Shown here in pieces: positions 27,401 through 36,118 of a stretch of DNA of 64,000 nt; position 1 is the first letter of the stretch; the number at the start of each line of letters is the position of its first letter. The stretch lies in assembly GCF_000585375.1 (NCBI RefSeq), contig NZ_KK073874.1, positions 8,157,913-8,221,912 on the forward strand, given 5' to 3'. The notes under the pieces were generated by a model that saw only the letters and a list, made by a program, of their open reading frames with translations, was not told the origin of the DNA and did not search any database. The translations under genes and the position numbers were made by a program. The stretch is from Cryptosporangium arvum DSM 44712. GTDB taxonomy: Bacteria; Actinomycetota; Actinomycetes; Mycobacteriales; Cryptosporangiaceae.

Positions 27401-27845
27401 CTTCCCGTCGCGGTTGATGGCGCCGCTCGACCTGCCGATCAACCCCGACCCGGAGGTCAGCGACGACCTCTACGTGCTCGATCCGGACGGGCAGCTCTCG
27501 CACGCGCTCGTCACCTCGGCGAAAGCCCCGGCCGGCACCGCGAAGAACTGCGGCTACCGGATCGCCGGCAAGCGCGTGCCGATCTTCCTCGACAAGGAGC
27601 TCTTCAACTGGTGGTGGTACGCGGAGCTGCGCTACACCGCGAAGGAGACGGTCACGATCCCCTTCAACTCCGCGAACACCCGGGGCAGGAAGGTCACGTT
27701 CGAGAAGGGCGAGCACACGATCTGGGTGAAGGTGCAGGGTCCGGCCGGGTGGATCACGCTCGACAACGCGCCGAAGAGCGCGGGCCTCTGCATCAGCTAC
27801 GCGGCCGTCGGGGTGGCCGCCCCGGGCGAACCGGCTACCCCTTGA
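24423..27845 (+). CDS. GT-C-like polytopic membrane protein with long low-complexity N-terminus
   Basis: The ATG overlaps the ubiA stop. Of 1140 residues the first ~540 are low complexity (GRGEP repeats, PREAxxPRE repeats, ten VPPxAT hexapeptides). The rest is a membrane domain of about ten to twelve helices, then a soluble C-terminal domain (~residues 970-1140, with WWWYAELRY and a jelly-roll-like end). The first periplasmic loop after helix 1 has SLDDFTF with D570/D571, the acidic pair expected of GT-C glycosyltransferases. Its place after the arabinose-donor genes, where mycobacteria keep aftA/emb genes, suggests an arabinofuranosyltransferase or another user of the polyprenyl sugar. I do not recognise the exact family. 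Confidence 0.75.
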   Translation: MSDPTSPGTNRPDVGRGDTGHDDTGRGEPGRGEPGRGEPGRGGPDRGEFGRDEFGRGEPGGGVPRAGVPGGGVLGGGEVGRGEAGRDGLGGRELGGAGSGGGAGPSDGEWWGPREEPSWAAAERARYAQGPPISQPSADPWWETPAGSWADTNALLNRFSNPSPGAAPASDPAPPREAVTPREPAPPREAVTPREPAPSREATSPRDSAFPREAVTSREPAPPRGAAPPREPAPPREAMAPRTSAPARGTAAAPTAVPPVAPSQHRPSMPPEPIPPSESALPRETAPSHETAARRGTSAPRETSAPRETAAPGETAVPPEAALPRDAATTRGVAAFRESAPARGTAAAPRVVPPGSYDEHGAAAVPPGATVPPGATVPPGATVPPGATVPPSATVPPSATVPPSATVPPSATVPPGATVPPGVTVPREERPPAPAESASAHEIGLQREAPAPEGADSREAGPAAEGASASRTHGRNVNGLSHANLRTPENAAPHTAQNAAPHTAEHPAQTTEDLAGASVETTSAKKDAAEKRTPAAPPSKKFVDTAAVTLIVTELLIRAWAAWGGYFSLDDFTFARLAAEKGLTSDLLLTPYNSHFMPGAYLMVWAETTIAPLDYRLVAGVALAGMAISYVLIWLLIRRLAGPKLVALVPLAIALFSPITLPATLWWAVSINQLAMLIAIPGALLAQLAYLRTGRARYGAIAVVTAALALPFYEKAALVVPLIFIFSVVLQPQTDLPDRIKAAVLRFKYQWGAFVVVGATYAGIYLTRPLDERSESAVDLGGLLGNAATNSVPSGLLGGPWSWKAIGAVDASANPPVALRVVAVVIILAVVALTVYRRPLAYQAWVFFGGTLLFDVLVLAVGRLQLGSGAAMEYRYFTDLVPIAAVALTLALLGPPAWAATWPQRTGIEWPPVIGGTRVAFANANALVLPLVVALFVSSLVSTVKYSNRWHDNPAKDYVATAEKSINAMGREVDLFDGAVPEKVAWGVLNPTNFPSRLMAPLDLPINPDPEVSDDLYVLDPDGQLSHALVTSAKAPAGTAKNCGYRIAGKRVPIFLDKELFNWWWYAELRYTAKETVTIPFNSANTRGRKVTFEKGEHTIWVKVQGPAGWITLDNAPKSAGLCISYAAVGVAAPGEPATP
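25515..25694 (+). repeat. 18-bp coding minisatellite (VPPGAT/VPPSAT), ten units
   Basis: Ten consecutive 18-base units: four VPPGAT, four VPPSAT, one VPPGAT and one VPPGVT. The blocks of identical variants suggest growth by unequal exchange or slippage. Confidence 0.93.
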
Positions 27846-29886
27846 TCAACTGAGGACGCAGCCAGTTCCAGACCAGCTTCCCGCCGGCGGTCGTGAGGTG
27901 CAGGCCGTCGGTGCGGAGCGTCACCCCGTTCAGCTCGTTGGTGTACCCGCGGGCGCACAGGAACGGGTTCGGGTCGACGATCGACACCTGCTTCCCGAGT
28001 GACGTCGCCGCCGCACGCACCGCCGCGTTCGTCGCCGCCACGCGTTTGGCGTCGTTGAGGACCGGCGGGTACCGGCCGGCGGCGAACATCGTGGCGGCCG
28101 GCAGGCCGGTGTCGGGCACCTGGTGGCAATGGTTGAGGACGACGACCGCGCGCGGAGCGAACTCGAGGATCTCGCGCAGCACCTGGGTGTAGTCGGCGGT
28201 CGTCGCTTTCTGCCACTCGGTCGAGGTGTACGGCACCGTGCGTCCGCCGATCCACCGGTCGTACTGCTCCCAGGAACCGGCGAACAGCACGCCCACCGAC
28301 GGCTGCGCCGCCTCGATCTCCATCTCCCGGGCCGCGGCCCAGTCGGTGCACAGGGGCTGCTCGGGCGAGAGCGGCTTGCCCTCCACCGACGCCGTGTACG
28401 GCGCGACCCCGCACCCGAAGCGGGTGGCGATCGACAGGCTCAGCTCGGGCCCCGGGTCGTCCCGGACCGCGGCGAACAGGCTCAGCGCGTTCGAGTCGCC
28501 GACCAGCAGGACCTTGGTGCCGGCGCCGCCGCTCCGGGTCTGGTCGGCCGCCACCTCGGCCAGCGCGTCGACCGAGTCGGCCGACTGCTCCTTGATCCCC
28601 GCGACGCCCGGCACCATGACGCCGATCAGCGCCGCGCCCGCCGCGATCACCGCGATCGGTGCCGCGACCTGCGGCGAAGCCAACGAGTCCGGTGGCGCAC
28701 CGATACGCAGCGGACGTTCGACGATGATGAAACCGGCCACCGACACCAGCCCGGTCAGCGCCAGCCGGACGATCAGCAGCGGGATGCCGTCGACCCCGGT
28801 GCGTTCGGGGCTGAGCACCAGGAAGATCGGCCAGTGCCAGAGGTAGAGGCCGTAGGACAGCACGCCGACCACGACAAGCGGCTGCCAGCTGAGCAGCGCG
28901 TTCGGCGAAAAACGACCGGAGCCGACGACCGACGCGACGACGAGCGCGGCGAGCACCGAGAGGACCAGGAACCCACCCTGGTACATGCGCGGGTCGGCCT
29001 GCGCCGCGACCACGCACGCCACGACCAGCCCGGCCAACCCGACCCAGCCCAGAACGGCAACGACCACGCTGTCGACGAGACGCCGGCCGAATTTCGACGC
29101 GACCAGGCACGCGAGCACCGCGCCGACGAGCAGGCCCTGCAGCCGCGAATCGGTGCCGTAGTAGGCGCGTGAGCCGTCCGACGTGGACTGCACCGCGGCC
29201 ATCACCGCCGCCGAGCCGAGCGCCCCGACCCCGAGCAACCAGCCGAGCGAACGCCGCCCGAGCCGCGAGCGGAACAGCACGATCAGCACCAGCGGAAGGA
29301 ACAGGTACCACTGCTCCTCGATCGCGAGCGACCACGTGTGCTGGAACGGCGACGGGTCCTCGAACGCTTGCGCGTAGGACTCGCCCCGCAGCAGGAACCA
29401 CCAGTTCGAGACGTAGAGCAGCGCGGCCAGCGCGTCGCCGCGGGTGCTCGGCGGCCACTCGACGCCGAGCATCGGGAACAGCACGAGCACGGTCGCGACC
29501 ATCAGCACCAGCGCGGGCATCAGCCGCCGGATCCGCCGGATCCAGAAGTTCCGCAAGTGCAGCGTGCCGGTGCGGTCGTACTCGGTGAGCAGCAGCGTGG
29601 TGATCAGGTAGCCGGAGAGGACGAAGAACACGTCGACGCCCAGGAAGCCTCCGGGCAGGAACGTGACGCCGCCGTGGTAGAGCAGGACGGCGAGCACCGC
29701 GATCGCGCGGACGCCGTCCAGCGCGGGGTTGTACTGGTGACCGGCTCTGGGACGGCTGAACGTCTGTCCCTCGGCGACCGACGACCGCGCGGTGTCGAGG
29801 GGCCCCTCGACGGCGCGTTCCTCGGTCGGGGCTTCTTCCGGCGCGACGGTGTGCCTACCCACGCGGGCGATTGTGCCATTACTCAT
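27835..29886 (-). CDS. Acyltransferase 3 (OafA-like) with C-terminal SGNH domain
   Basis: The ATG at 29886 is chosen; the frame stays open far upstream only because it lies antisense to a real peptidase gene. Of 683 residues, an AT3 membrane domain of about ten helices occupies ~50-400, with ALDGVRAIAVLAVLLYHGG (Arg and His) and FFVLSGYL. An SGNH-like domain follows (~450-683) with VLLVGDSNALS and TDGLHL (Asp/His). This design moves acetyl or other acyl groups across the membrane onto surface glycans or lipids. It is convergent with, and overlaps by 11 bases, the arabinan-cluster GT-C-like gene, so cell-wall polysaccharide is a reasonable acceptor. No clear ribosome site is visible. Confidence 0.9.
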   Translation of the reverse strand: MSNGTIARVGRHTVAPEEAPTEERAVEGPLDTARSSVAEGQTFSRPRAGHQYNPALDGVRAIAVLAVLLYHGGVTFLPGGFLGVDVFFVLSGYLITTLLLTEYDRTGTLHLRNFWIRRIRRLMPALVLMVATVLVLFPMLGVEWPPSTRGDALAALLYVSNWWFLLRGESYAQAFEDPSPFQHTWSLAIEEQWYLFLPLVLIVLFRSRLGRRSLGWLLGVGALGSAAVMAAVQSTSDGSRAYYGTDSRLQGLLVGAVLACLVASKFGRRLVDSVVVAVLGWVGLAGLVVACVVAAQADPRMYQGGFLVLSVLAALVVASVVGSGRFSPNALLSWQPLVVVGVLSYGLYLWHWPIFLVLSPERTGVDGIPLLIVRLALTGLVSVAGFIIVERPLRIGAPPDSLASPQVAAPIAVIAAGAALIGVMVPGVAGIKEQSADSVDALAEVAADQTRSGGAGTKVLLVGDSNALSLFAAVRDDPGPELSLSIATRFGCGVAPYTASVEGKPLSPEQPLCTDWAAAREMEIEAAQPSVGVLFAGSWEQYDRWIGGRTVPYTSTEWQKATTADYTQVLREILEFAPRAVVVLNHCHQVPDTGLPAATMFAAGRYPPVLNDAKRVAATNAAVRAAATSLGKQVSIVDPNPFLCARGYTNELNGVTLRTDGLHLTTAGGKLVWNWLRPQLIKG

Positions 29887-29919
29887 GGGTAAGGAGGCAC
29901 ATCTTCGGGGAAGTGGTCG

Positions 29920-31950
29920 ATGGCGGATCCGAGGCAAACTGATGACGTGGATTCCACCGACATTTCGCAGGATCAGTTCCTCTGGCTGGAGGAAGTCACC
30001 GGTGACGGCCCGCTGGAGTGGGCCCGCGAGCACAACACGCGCACGCTCGACGCCTACGCCGGATCCCCGCGATTCGAAGCGATCCAGGCCGAGATCCGCG
30101 AAGTGCTGGACGCCGAGACCCGCATCCCGTACGTCACCCGGCGCGGTGAGTACCTCTACAACTTCTGGCAGGACGCCGCCAACCCGCGTGGCCTGTGGCG
30201 CCGGACGTCGCTGGAGCAGTACCGCAACGACAAACCCGACTGGGAGCTGGTGCTCGACGTCGACGCGCTCGCGGCCGCCGAGGGCGAGAACTGGGTGTGG
30301 CACGGTGCGGCGTTCCTGGCGCCGAGCTACGACAGGTGCCTGGTCTCGCTGTCGGTCGGCGGCTCGGACGCGGACGTCACCCGGGAGTTCGACCCGGTGA
30401 CGAAGGAGTTCGTCGAGGACGGGTTCGTGCTGCCGGAGGCGAAGAGCAGCGTCGGCTGGGTCGACGCGGACACGCTCTTCGTCGGTACGGACTTCGGACC
30501 GGGGTCGATGACCGACTCCGGGTACCCGCGCGTGGTCAAGCGCTGGCGGCGCGGCACTCCGCTCGACGACGCGGAGACGGTGTTCGAGGGCGAGCCGACC
30601 GACGTGTCGGTGCACGCCTGGCGCGACCCGCTCTCCGGGCTGGACTTCCTCACCCGCAGCACCGACTTCTACCACCGGAAGCGGTACCTGCTCGTCGACG
30701 GCGCGCCCCAGGCCCTGGACGTGCCGGACGACGCCGAGATCAGCGTCCACGCCGGGCAGCTGACCGTGGAGCTGCGGACCGCGTGGGACTCGTATCCCGC
30801 CGGGTCGCTGCTCGTCATCGACTTCGAGCGGTTCCAGGGCGGCGCACGGGACTTCCAGTCGCTGTTCACACCCGACGAGCGATCGGCGCTGGTCTCCTAC
30901 CACTGGACCGAGCACGCGCTGCTGCTCAGCTCGCTCGTCGACGTCCAACCGAGTCTGGAAGTTCTGCAGTTGACCGCGGACGGCTGGACGCGGACACCCT
31001 CCGCGCCGGTTCCGGACTGGTGCACGGTCCGGGTGCTCTCCACCGACCGGTTCCACGGTGACGAGTACCTGCTCGCCGTGGACGGATACCTCACGCCGCC
31101 CGAGCTGCACCGGCTGGTCGCGGGCTCGGACGAGCCGGCCGAGGTGCTCAAGAACTCGCCGGCGCGGTTCGACCCGGCCGGCCTGAGCGTGAACCAGTAC
31201 TTCGCGACCTCGGCCGACGGCACGAAGGTTCCGTACTTCGTCGTCGGCACCGGGCGGCCAGGCCCGACGCTACTCAACGGCTACGGGGGCTTCGAGGTCC
31301 CGCTGCTGCCCGGTTACGACGGCGGGCTCGGACGGGCCTGGCTCGCGCGCGGCGGCACCTACGCGGTGGCGAACATCCGCGGCGGCGGCGAGTACGGCCC
31401 GCGCTGGCACCAGGCGGCGCTGAAGGAGAACCGGCACCGGGCGTACGAGGACTTCGCCGCGGTGGCGGCGGACCTGGTGGCCCGGGGCGTCACCACGGCG
31501 GACCAGCTCGGGGTCTCCGGCGGCAGCAACGGCGGGCTGCTCACCGGCAACATGTACACGCGCTACCCGGAGCTGTTCGGGGCGGTGGTGATCCAGGTAC
31601 CGCTGCTGGACATGCGTCGCTACCACCAGCTGCTGGCCGGAGCGTCGTGGATGGCGGAGTACGGTGACCCGGACGACCCCGCGCAGTGGGAGTTCATCCG
31701 GACGTTCTCGCCGTACCACCTGCTGGCGGCCGACCGGCCCTATCCCCGGCTGCTGGTGACGACGTCGACCCGCGACGACCGGGTGCACCCGGGGCACGCG
31801 CGGAAGTTCGTCGCGCGGATCGAGGAACTCGGCTACCCCGTCGACTACTACGAGAACATCGAGGGCGGCCACGGCGGCGCGAGCAACAACGAACAGCGCG
31901 CGTTCATGCGCGCCCTGTCGTTCGCGTTTCTCTGGGAGAAGCTGAGCTGA
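29920..31950 (+). CDS. Prolyl oligopeptidase family serine peptidase (S9A)
   Basis: The 676-residue protein has an N-terminal helix-rich start and beta-propeller region, then an alpha/beta-hydrolase catalytic domain (~residues 430-676). The catalytic triad is visible: Ser536 in GGSNGG, an Asp in TRDDRVHPG (619/620) and His651 in EGGHGG. NGYGGFEVPL and GGTYAVANIRGGGEYG are classic S9A motifs. There is no signal peptide, so it is probably cytoplasmic, cleaving short peptides after proline. A GGGGAAG ribosome site precedes the ATG. It is divergent from the acyltransferase with only 33 bases between starts. Confidence 0.93.
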   Translation: MADPRQTDDVDSTDISQDQFLWLEEVTGDGPLEWAREHNTRTLDAYAGSPRFEAIQAEIREVLDAETRIPYVTRRGEYLYNFWQDAANPRGLWRRTSLEQYRNDKPDWELVLDVDALAAAEGENWVWHGAAFLAPSYDRCLVSLSVGGSDADVTREFDPVTKEFVEDGFVLPEAKSSVGWVDADTLFVGTDFGPGSMTDSGYPRVVKRWRRGTPLDDAETVFEGEPTDVSVHAWRDPLSGLDFLTRSTDFYHRKRYLLVDGAPQALDVPDDAEISVHAGQLTVELRTAWDSYPAGSLLVIDFERFQGGARDFQSLFTPDERSALVSYHWTEHALLLSSLVDVQPSLEVLQLTADGWTRTPSAPVPDWCTVRVLSTDRFHGDEYLLAVDGYLTPPELHRLVAGSDEPAEVLKNSPARFDPAGLSVNQYFATSADGTKVPYFVVGTGRPGPTLLNGYGGFEVPLLPGYDGGLGRAWLARGGTYAVANIRGGGEYGPRWHQAALKENRHRAYEDFAAVAADLVARGVTTADQLGVSGGSNGGLLTGNMYTRYPELFGAVVIQVPLLDMRRYHQLLAGASWMAEYGDPDDPAQWEFIRTFSPYHLLAADRPYPRLLVTTSTRDDRVHPGHARKFVARIEELGYPVDYYENIEGGHGGASNNEQRAFMRALSFAFLWEKLS

Positions 31951-31953
31951 GTG

Positions 31954-31977
31954 GTGGGCGGCCCGAGGGCCGCCCAC
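31954..31977. terminator. Bidirectional hairpin terminator
   Basis: Ten paired bases (GTGGGCGGCC / GGCCGCCCAC) with a four-base loop sit between two convergent stop codons, four bases after the peptidase gene and five before the oxidoreductase gene. T tracts are absent. Confidence 0.8.
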
Positions 31978-31981
31978 CCGT

Positions 31982-32926
31982 TCAGACCTGCGGCGCGACC
32001 TCGTTCGCGATGAGCGCCAGGTGGTCCAGGTCCTGCAGGTCCAGGAACTGGAGGTACATCCGCTCGGCGCCGAGCTCGCCGAACGAGCGCAGCTTCGCGG
32101 CCACCTCGTCCGGGGTGCCACAGAGCCCGTTCTCGCGCAGCTCGTCGACCTCGCGGCCGACCGAGGCCGCCCGACGCGCGATCTCGGCGTCGTTCTGGCC
32201 GCAGACCACGATCTGCGCCGCCGAGAAGACGATCTCCTTCGGGTCACGTCCGGCGCTCTCGGCGGCCGCACGCACGACGTCGAACTGCGCCCCGACGGCC
32301 TCGATCGAGTCGAACGGGACGTTGAACTCGTCCGCGTACTTCACGGTGAGCGCCGGGGTGCGCTTCTTGCCCTTGCCACCGATGACGATCGGCGGGCGCG
32401 GGCTCTGCGCCGGCTTCGGCAGCGCCGGTGAGTCGACGATCTGGTAGTGCTTGCCGTCGAACGAGTAGGTCTCGCCCTCCGGCGTCGCCCACAGACCGGT
32501 GATGATCTCCAGCTGCTCCTCGAGCCGGTCGAAGCGCTCGCCGAGCGGCGGGAACGGGATCGCGTACGCCTTGTGCTCGGCCTCGAACCAGCCGGCGCCG
32601 AACCCGAAATCGACGCGGCCGCCGCTCATCCGGTCGACCTGCGCGACGGCGACCGCCAACGGGCCCGGGTACCGGAACGTCGCCGAGGTCACGAGCGTGC
32701 CGAGGCGGATCCGGGACGTCTCGCGGGCGATCGCGCCGAGCGTGATCCAGGTGTCGGTGGGGCCGGGGAGCCCGTCGACGCCACCCATCGAGACGTAGTG
32801 GTCGGAACGGAAGAACGCCTCGTACCCGAGCTCCTCGGCGGTCTTCGCCACCGCGAGCAGCGTCTCGTAGTCGGCACCCTGCTGGGGCTCAGTAAATACG
32901 CGCAACTTCATGAACGCCATACTCAC
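31982..32926 (-). CDS. LLM-class F420-dependent oxidoreductase
   Basis: The 314-residue TIM-barrel protein of the luciferase-like monooxygenase superfamily shows typical motifs: GYEAFFRSDHYVSMGG, RIRLGTLVTS, DRMSGGRVDFGFGAGW, PIVIGGKGKKRTPALT and a C-terminal LGAERMYLQF. Members in actinobacteria use F420 to reduce or oxidise small molecules. The exact substrate is unknown. Possible starts are GTG 32926, ATG 32920 and ATG 32911; a GGAGGA lies ~12 bases before the GTG. Confidence 0.9.
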   Translation of the reverse strand: MSMAFMKLRVFTEPQQGADYETLLAVAKTAEELGYEAFFRSDHYVSMGGVDGLPGPTDTWITLGAIARETSRIRLGTLVTSATFRYPGPLAVAVAQVDRMSGGRVDFGFGAGWFEAEHKAYAIPFPPLGERFDRLEEQLEIITGLWATPEGETYSFDGKHYQIVDSPALPKPAQSPRPPIVIGGKGKKRTPALTVKYADEFNVPFDSIEAVGAQFDVVRAAAESAGRDPKEIVFSAAQIVVCGQNDAEIARRAASVGREVDELRENGLCGTPDEVAAKLRSFGELGAERMYLQFLDLQDLDHLALIANEVAPQV

Positions 32927-33178
32927 ACGCCCGTCGGGTCCTCCTTCGGAGGGACATGTGCAAACCGTCGGAGAAACGTTGGGAATCGCTGAGCGTCAGT
33001 ACCCAAACCACTTACTACCAGCGCGGATGCCGACATCTGCTGCCATTGTTGACGTTGTGTCGGGTCAGGAGTCAGCTACTGCGCCTCGCCGCTGCTCGAC
33101 CCGGAGGGTGGGATGATGAACTGGTTGGCTGCTCGTACGGCCACGCTGCCCAGTTCCCCCGCCCAGCCGAGGAGTGTC

Positions 33179-33919
33179 ATGGCCGAACGCGAGGCCGCGG
33201 CGCCCGAGGCCCGGCTGCTCGTCGTCGACGACGAGCCGAACATCGTCGAGCTGCTCGATACCAGCCTGAGCTACGCGGGCTTCGAGGTCCGCACGGCCAC
33301 CACCGGCCGGGAGGCCGTCGCCGCGACGAGCGACTTCACGCCGGACCTGATCGTCCTCGACGTCATGCTCCCCGACATGGACGGGTTCGAGGTGCTCCGG
33401 CTGCTGCGCGGCAGCGGCACCCGGATCCCGGTGCTGTTCCTCACGGCTCGCGACGGCACCGACGACAAGATCAGCGGTCTGACGCTCGGCGCCGACGACT
33501 ACGTCACCAAACCGTTCAGCCTCGGCGAGGTGCTCGCCCGGGTGCGCGCGGTGCTCCGCCGCACCGCCGAGGTCGCGCCCGTCTCCCCGGCCCCGGAGCG
33601 CATCCCCGACGTCTCGGCCCGCACGACGTTCGCCGACATCGAGGTCGACCGCGAGACCCACGAGGTCTGGAAGGCCGGCAAACCGGTGACGCTCTCGCCG
33701 ACGGAGTTCCGGCTGCTGCAGTACTTCCTCGACAACCCGGGTAAGGCGCTGTCGAAGGCGGTCATCCTCGACCACGTCTGGCACTACGACTTCGGCCGCG
33801 ACTCGAACATCGTCGAGTCGTACGTCTCGTACCTGCGTAAGAAGGTCGACACCACCGAACCACGGTTGATCCATACGATCCGGGGCGTGGGATACGCGTT
33901 GCGAGTGCCGCGGACTTGA
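33179..33919 (+). CDS. OmpR-family response regulator
   Basis: The ATG at 33179 has GAGGAG five bases upstream and gives 246 residues. The receiver domain has VVDDEPN, phospho-acceptor Asp61 in LIVLDVMLPDMDG, FLTARDG and the Lys in DDYVTKPFS. The C-terminal winged helix ends in SYLRKKVD...IRGVGYALR. It overlaps the sensor kinase gene and is its cognate partner. The target genes are unknown. Confidence 0.95.
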   Translation: MAEREAAAPEARLLVVDDEPNIVELLDTSLSYAGFEVRTATTGREAVAATSDFTPDLIVLDVMLPDMDGFEVLRLLRGSGTRIPVLFLTARDGTDDKISGLTLGADDYVTKPFSLGEVLARVRAVLRRTAEVAPVSPAPERIPDVSARTTFADIEVDRETHEVWKAGKPVTLSPTEFRLLQYFLDNPGKALSKAVILDHVWHYDFGRDSNIVESYVSYLRKKVDTTEPRLIHTIRGVGYALRVPRT

Positions 33920-35598
33920 TCGTGAAGCGCTCATTGGGTCGAGTGCTCACCGCGGTCCGGGCTGCCCCGGACGCGCTGCCGCTCGGCGTCAAACTAGTGG
34001 CGGCGCTGGTCACGCTGCTGTCGATCGCGCTCGTGGTCACCGGCGTCACCGGCACGCTCGCGCTGCGCGGCTACCTGATCGACCGTCTCGACGGGCAGAT
34101 CCGCGGCACCGCCAACCGGTACAGCCACAATCTCCCGCAGACGTCCGGCACCGAGAACGACCGCACCGAGGACTCGTCGTACGTCTACTACGTCCCGCCG
34201 GACGACGACCCGGTCGTGCGGCTGAACCGGCCGGCCGGCGGCGACCAGACCGCACCCGTGCTGCCGAACTTCGAGGACGAAGACACGCTGCGCCGGCTCG
34301 ACGAGGGTTACTTCGACGCCGAGCCGACCGGAGCCGGCCACAAGTGGCGGATGACCGTCCGCTACCTCTCCGACGAGGAAGGGCTCCTCGTCGTCGGCAT
34401 CAGCTACGACGAGGTCGACGACACGGTCGCCCGGCTGATCGCGATCGACGCGGGCGTCGGCGCCGTGACGCTGTTCGCACTCGCCGGGGTGGGCTGGGTG
34501 GTCGTGCGCTCCAGCCTGCGGCGGCTGCGCGAGGTGGAGACCATCGCAGGCGCGATCGCCGGGGGTGACCTGGGTCAACGGGTCCGGCCCGGGGGCGAGC
34601 GCACCGAGGTCGGGCGGCTGGCGACCGCACTCAACTCCATGCTCGAGCAGATCGAGACCGCGTTCACCGAGCGCGAGGCCTCCGAGGCGAGCGCCCGCGC
34701 GTCCGAGGACCGGATGCGCCGCTTCGTCGCGGACGCCAGCCACGAACTGCGCACCCCGCTGACCTCGATCCGCGGTTTCGCCGAGCTGTACCGGCAGGGC
34801 GCCGTGCCCGACGACCGGTACGCCGTCGACCGCGTCATGGAGAAGATCGAGGTCGAGGCGATGCGGATGGGGCTGCTCGTCGACGACCTCATGCTGCTCG
34901 CCCGCCTCGACCAGCAGCGTCCGATCGAGATGCGGCCGGTGGACCTGCTGCAACTGGCCGTCGACGCGGTAGAGGGCGCCCGGATCGTCGCGTCGTCGCA
35001 CCCGATCGAGCTGCGGATCGACACCGACGAGCCGCTCACGGTCACCGGCGACAGCGGGCGGCTGCGCCAGGTGCTGGACAATTTGCTGTCGAACGCGACG
35101 ATCCACACCCCTGACGGGACGGCGGTGGAGTTGCGGCTCTCGGTGGACGGGCGGGACGTCGTGGTGGCGGTGGTGGACGCGGGGCCTGGGTTGGCCCCGG
35201 ACCAGGCCGAACGGGTGTTCGAGCGGTTCTACCGGACGGATCCGGCGCGGAGCCGGGCGCACGGCGGGTCGGGGTTGGGCTTGTCGATCGTGGCGGCGCT
35301 GGTGGCCGCACACAGCGGTTCGGTGCGGGTGGAGACCGCGGTCGGCGAGGGGGCGAGCTTCGAGGTGCGCTTGCCGTTGGAGCGGGAGGAGTTCTTGGTT
35401 TCCGACGGGGCGGGGCTCGGTGGAGGGGCAGCGCCTGATTCCGGAGTTGGGGTTGGCGCCGAGGTCGGTTCCGGGGCTGAATCGGGTTCTGGGGTTGGGC
35501 CGGGTTCCGGGGCCGGGGCTGACGGCGGGGCTGCGGGTTCGGACGGGGCGGGGAGCGTGGACTCGCCGCAGCCGTCCGGTTCCAGCTCCCGAGGCTGA
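33916..35598 (+). CDS. Sensor histidine kinase with HAMP domain
   Basis: The TTG at 33916 overlaps the response-regulator stop; a GTG at 33922 is equally possible. Two transmembrane helices (~residues 25-50 and 180-205) flank a ~130-residue outer sensor domain. HAMP, then HisKA with His276 in DASHELRTPL, then HATPase_c with DNLLSNA, DAGPGL, FERFYR and GGSGLGLS follow. The last ~65 residues are Gly/Ser/Ala low complexity of no known role. Autophosphorylation and transfer to the neighbouring regulator are expected. The signal is unknown. Confidence 0.94.
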   Translation: MIVKRSLGRVLTAVRAAPDALPLGVKLVAALVTLLSIALVVTGVTGTLALRGYLIDRLDGQIRGTANRYSHNLPQTSGTENDRTEDSSYVYYVPPDDDPVVRLNRPAGGDQTAPVLPNFEDEDTLRRLDEGYFDAEPTGAGHKWRMTVRYLSDEEGLLVVGISYDEVDDTVARLIAIDAGVGAVTLFALAGVGWVVVRSSLRRLREVETIAGAIAGGDLGQRVRPGGERTEVGRLATALNSMLEQIETAFTEREASEASARASEDRMRRFVADASHELRTPLTSIRGFAELYRQGAVPDDRYAVDRVMEKIEVEAMRMGLLVDDLMLLARLDQQRPIEMRPVDLLQLAVDAVEGARIVASSHPIELRIDTDEPLTVTGDSGRLRQVLDNLLSNATIHTPDGTAVELRLSVDGRDVVVAVVDAGPGLAPDQAERVFERFYRTDPARSRAHGGSGLGLSIVAALVAAHSGSVRVETAVGEGASFEVRLPLEREEFLVSDGAGLGGGAAPDSGVGVGAEVGSGAESGSGVGPGSGAGADGGAAGSDGAGSVDSPQPSGSSSRG

Positions 35599-35600
35599 GG

Positions 35601-35996
35601 GTGTTGGGTAGAGGCATGCAGCGCTACTCACCGAGTCAGGCCGCCGAGATGACCGGCTTCAGCCTCGACACCCTGCGGTACTACGACAAGATCGGGCTGC
35701 TCGACGAGTTGGCACGCACCCCCGGTGGGCAGCGCATCTTCACCGAAGACGACGTGGCCTGGCTAGGAATTCTGCGCTGCCTGCGAGACACCGGCATGCC
35801 CATCGCCCAGATGCAGCGATACGCAGATCTAGCCCGCGCCGGCGACGAATCCCTCGCCGAACGAATCGCGCTCCTGGAGGAACACGACCGTGCGGTAGAG
35901 GACCAGATCGCCCGCTTGCGGGCCCAGCAGTCACACATCCGGCACAAGGTCACCTTCTACCGCTCCGAACTAGCGGCCCGCACCCCCGCTTCCTGA
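35601..35996 (+). CDS. MerR-family transcriptional regulator
   Basis: The 131-residue protein has an N-terminal MerR winged helix (YSPSQAAEMTGFSLDTLRYYDKIGLL...RTPGGQRIFTEDDVAWL) and a C-terminal coiled dimerisation helix. GTG 35601 has GAGG six bases upstream; ATG 35616 is an alternative that only removes five residues. There is no Cys cluster for metal binding, so it is likely an organic-ligand or thiol-independent type. It follows the histidine kinase by three bases but need not share its function. Confidence 0.88.
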   Translation: MLGRGMQRYSPSQAAEMTGFSLDTLRYYDKIGLLDELARTPGGQRIFTEDDVAWLGILRCLRDTGMPIAQMQRYADLARAGDESLAERIALLEEHDRAVEDQIARLRAQQSHIRHKVTFYRSELAARTPAS

Positions 35997-36118
35997 GACT
36001 GCCGCGCGCGACGGCCGATAGTGCGACGCCCAAGCGCTTCGCGGTGTCTTCGAGCGCATAGCGCGGGCACGACGAGGTGGGTGCCCGGCGGGCCCGACCG
36101 CCGAAAGTCTCAGCGTGG

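Noticed and set aside
29887-31110. A 408-codon N-terminal extension of the acyltransferase
   Set aside because: The extension lies wholly antisense to the prolyl oligopeptidase gene, has no domain, and the AT3 domain begins soon after ATG 29886.
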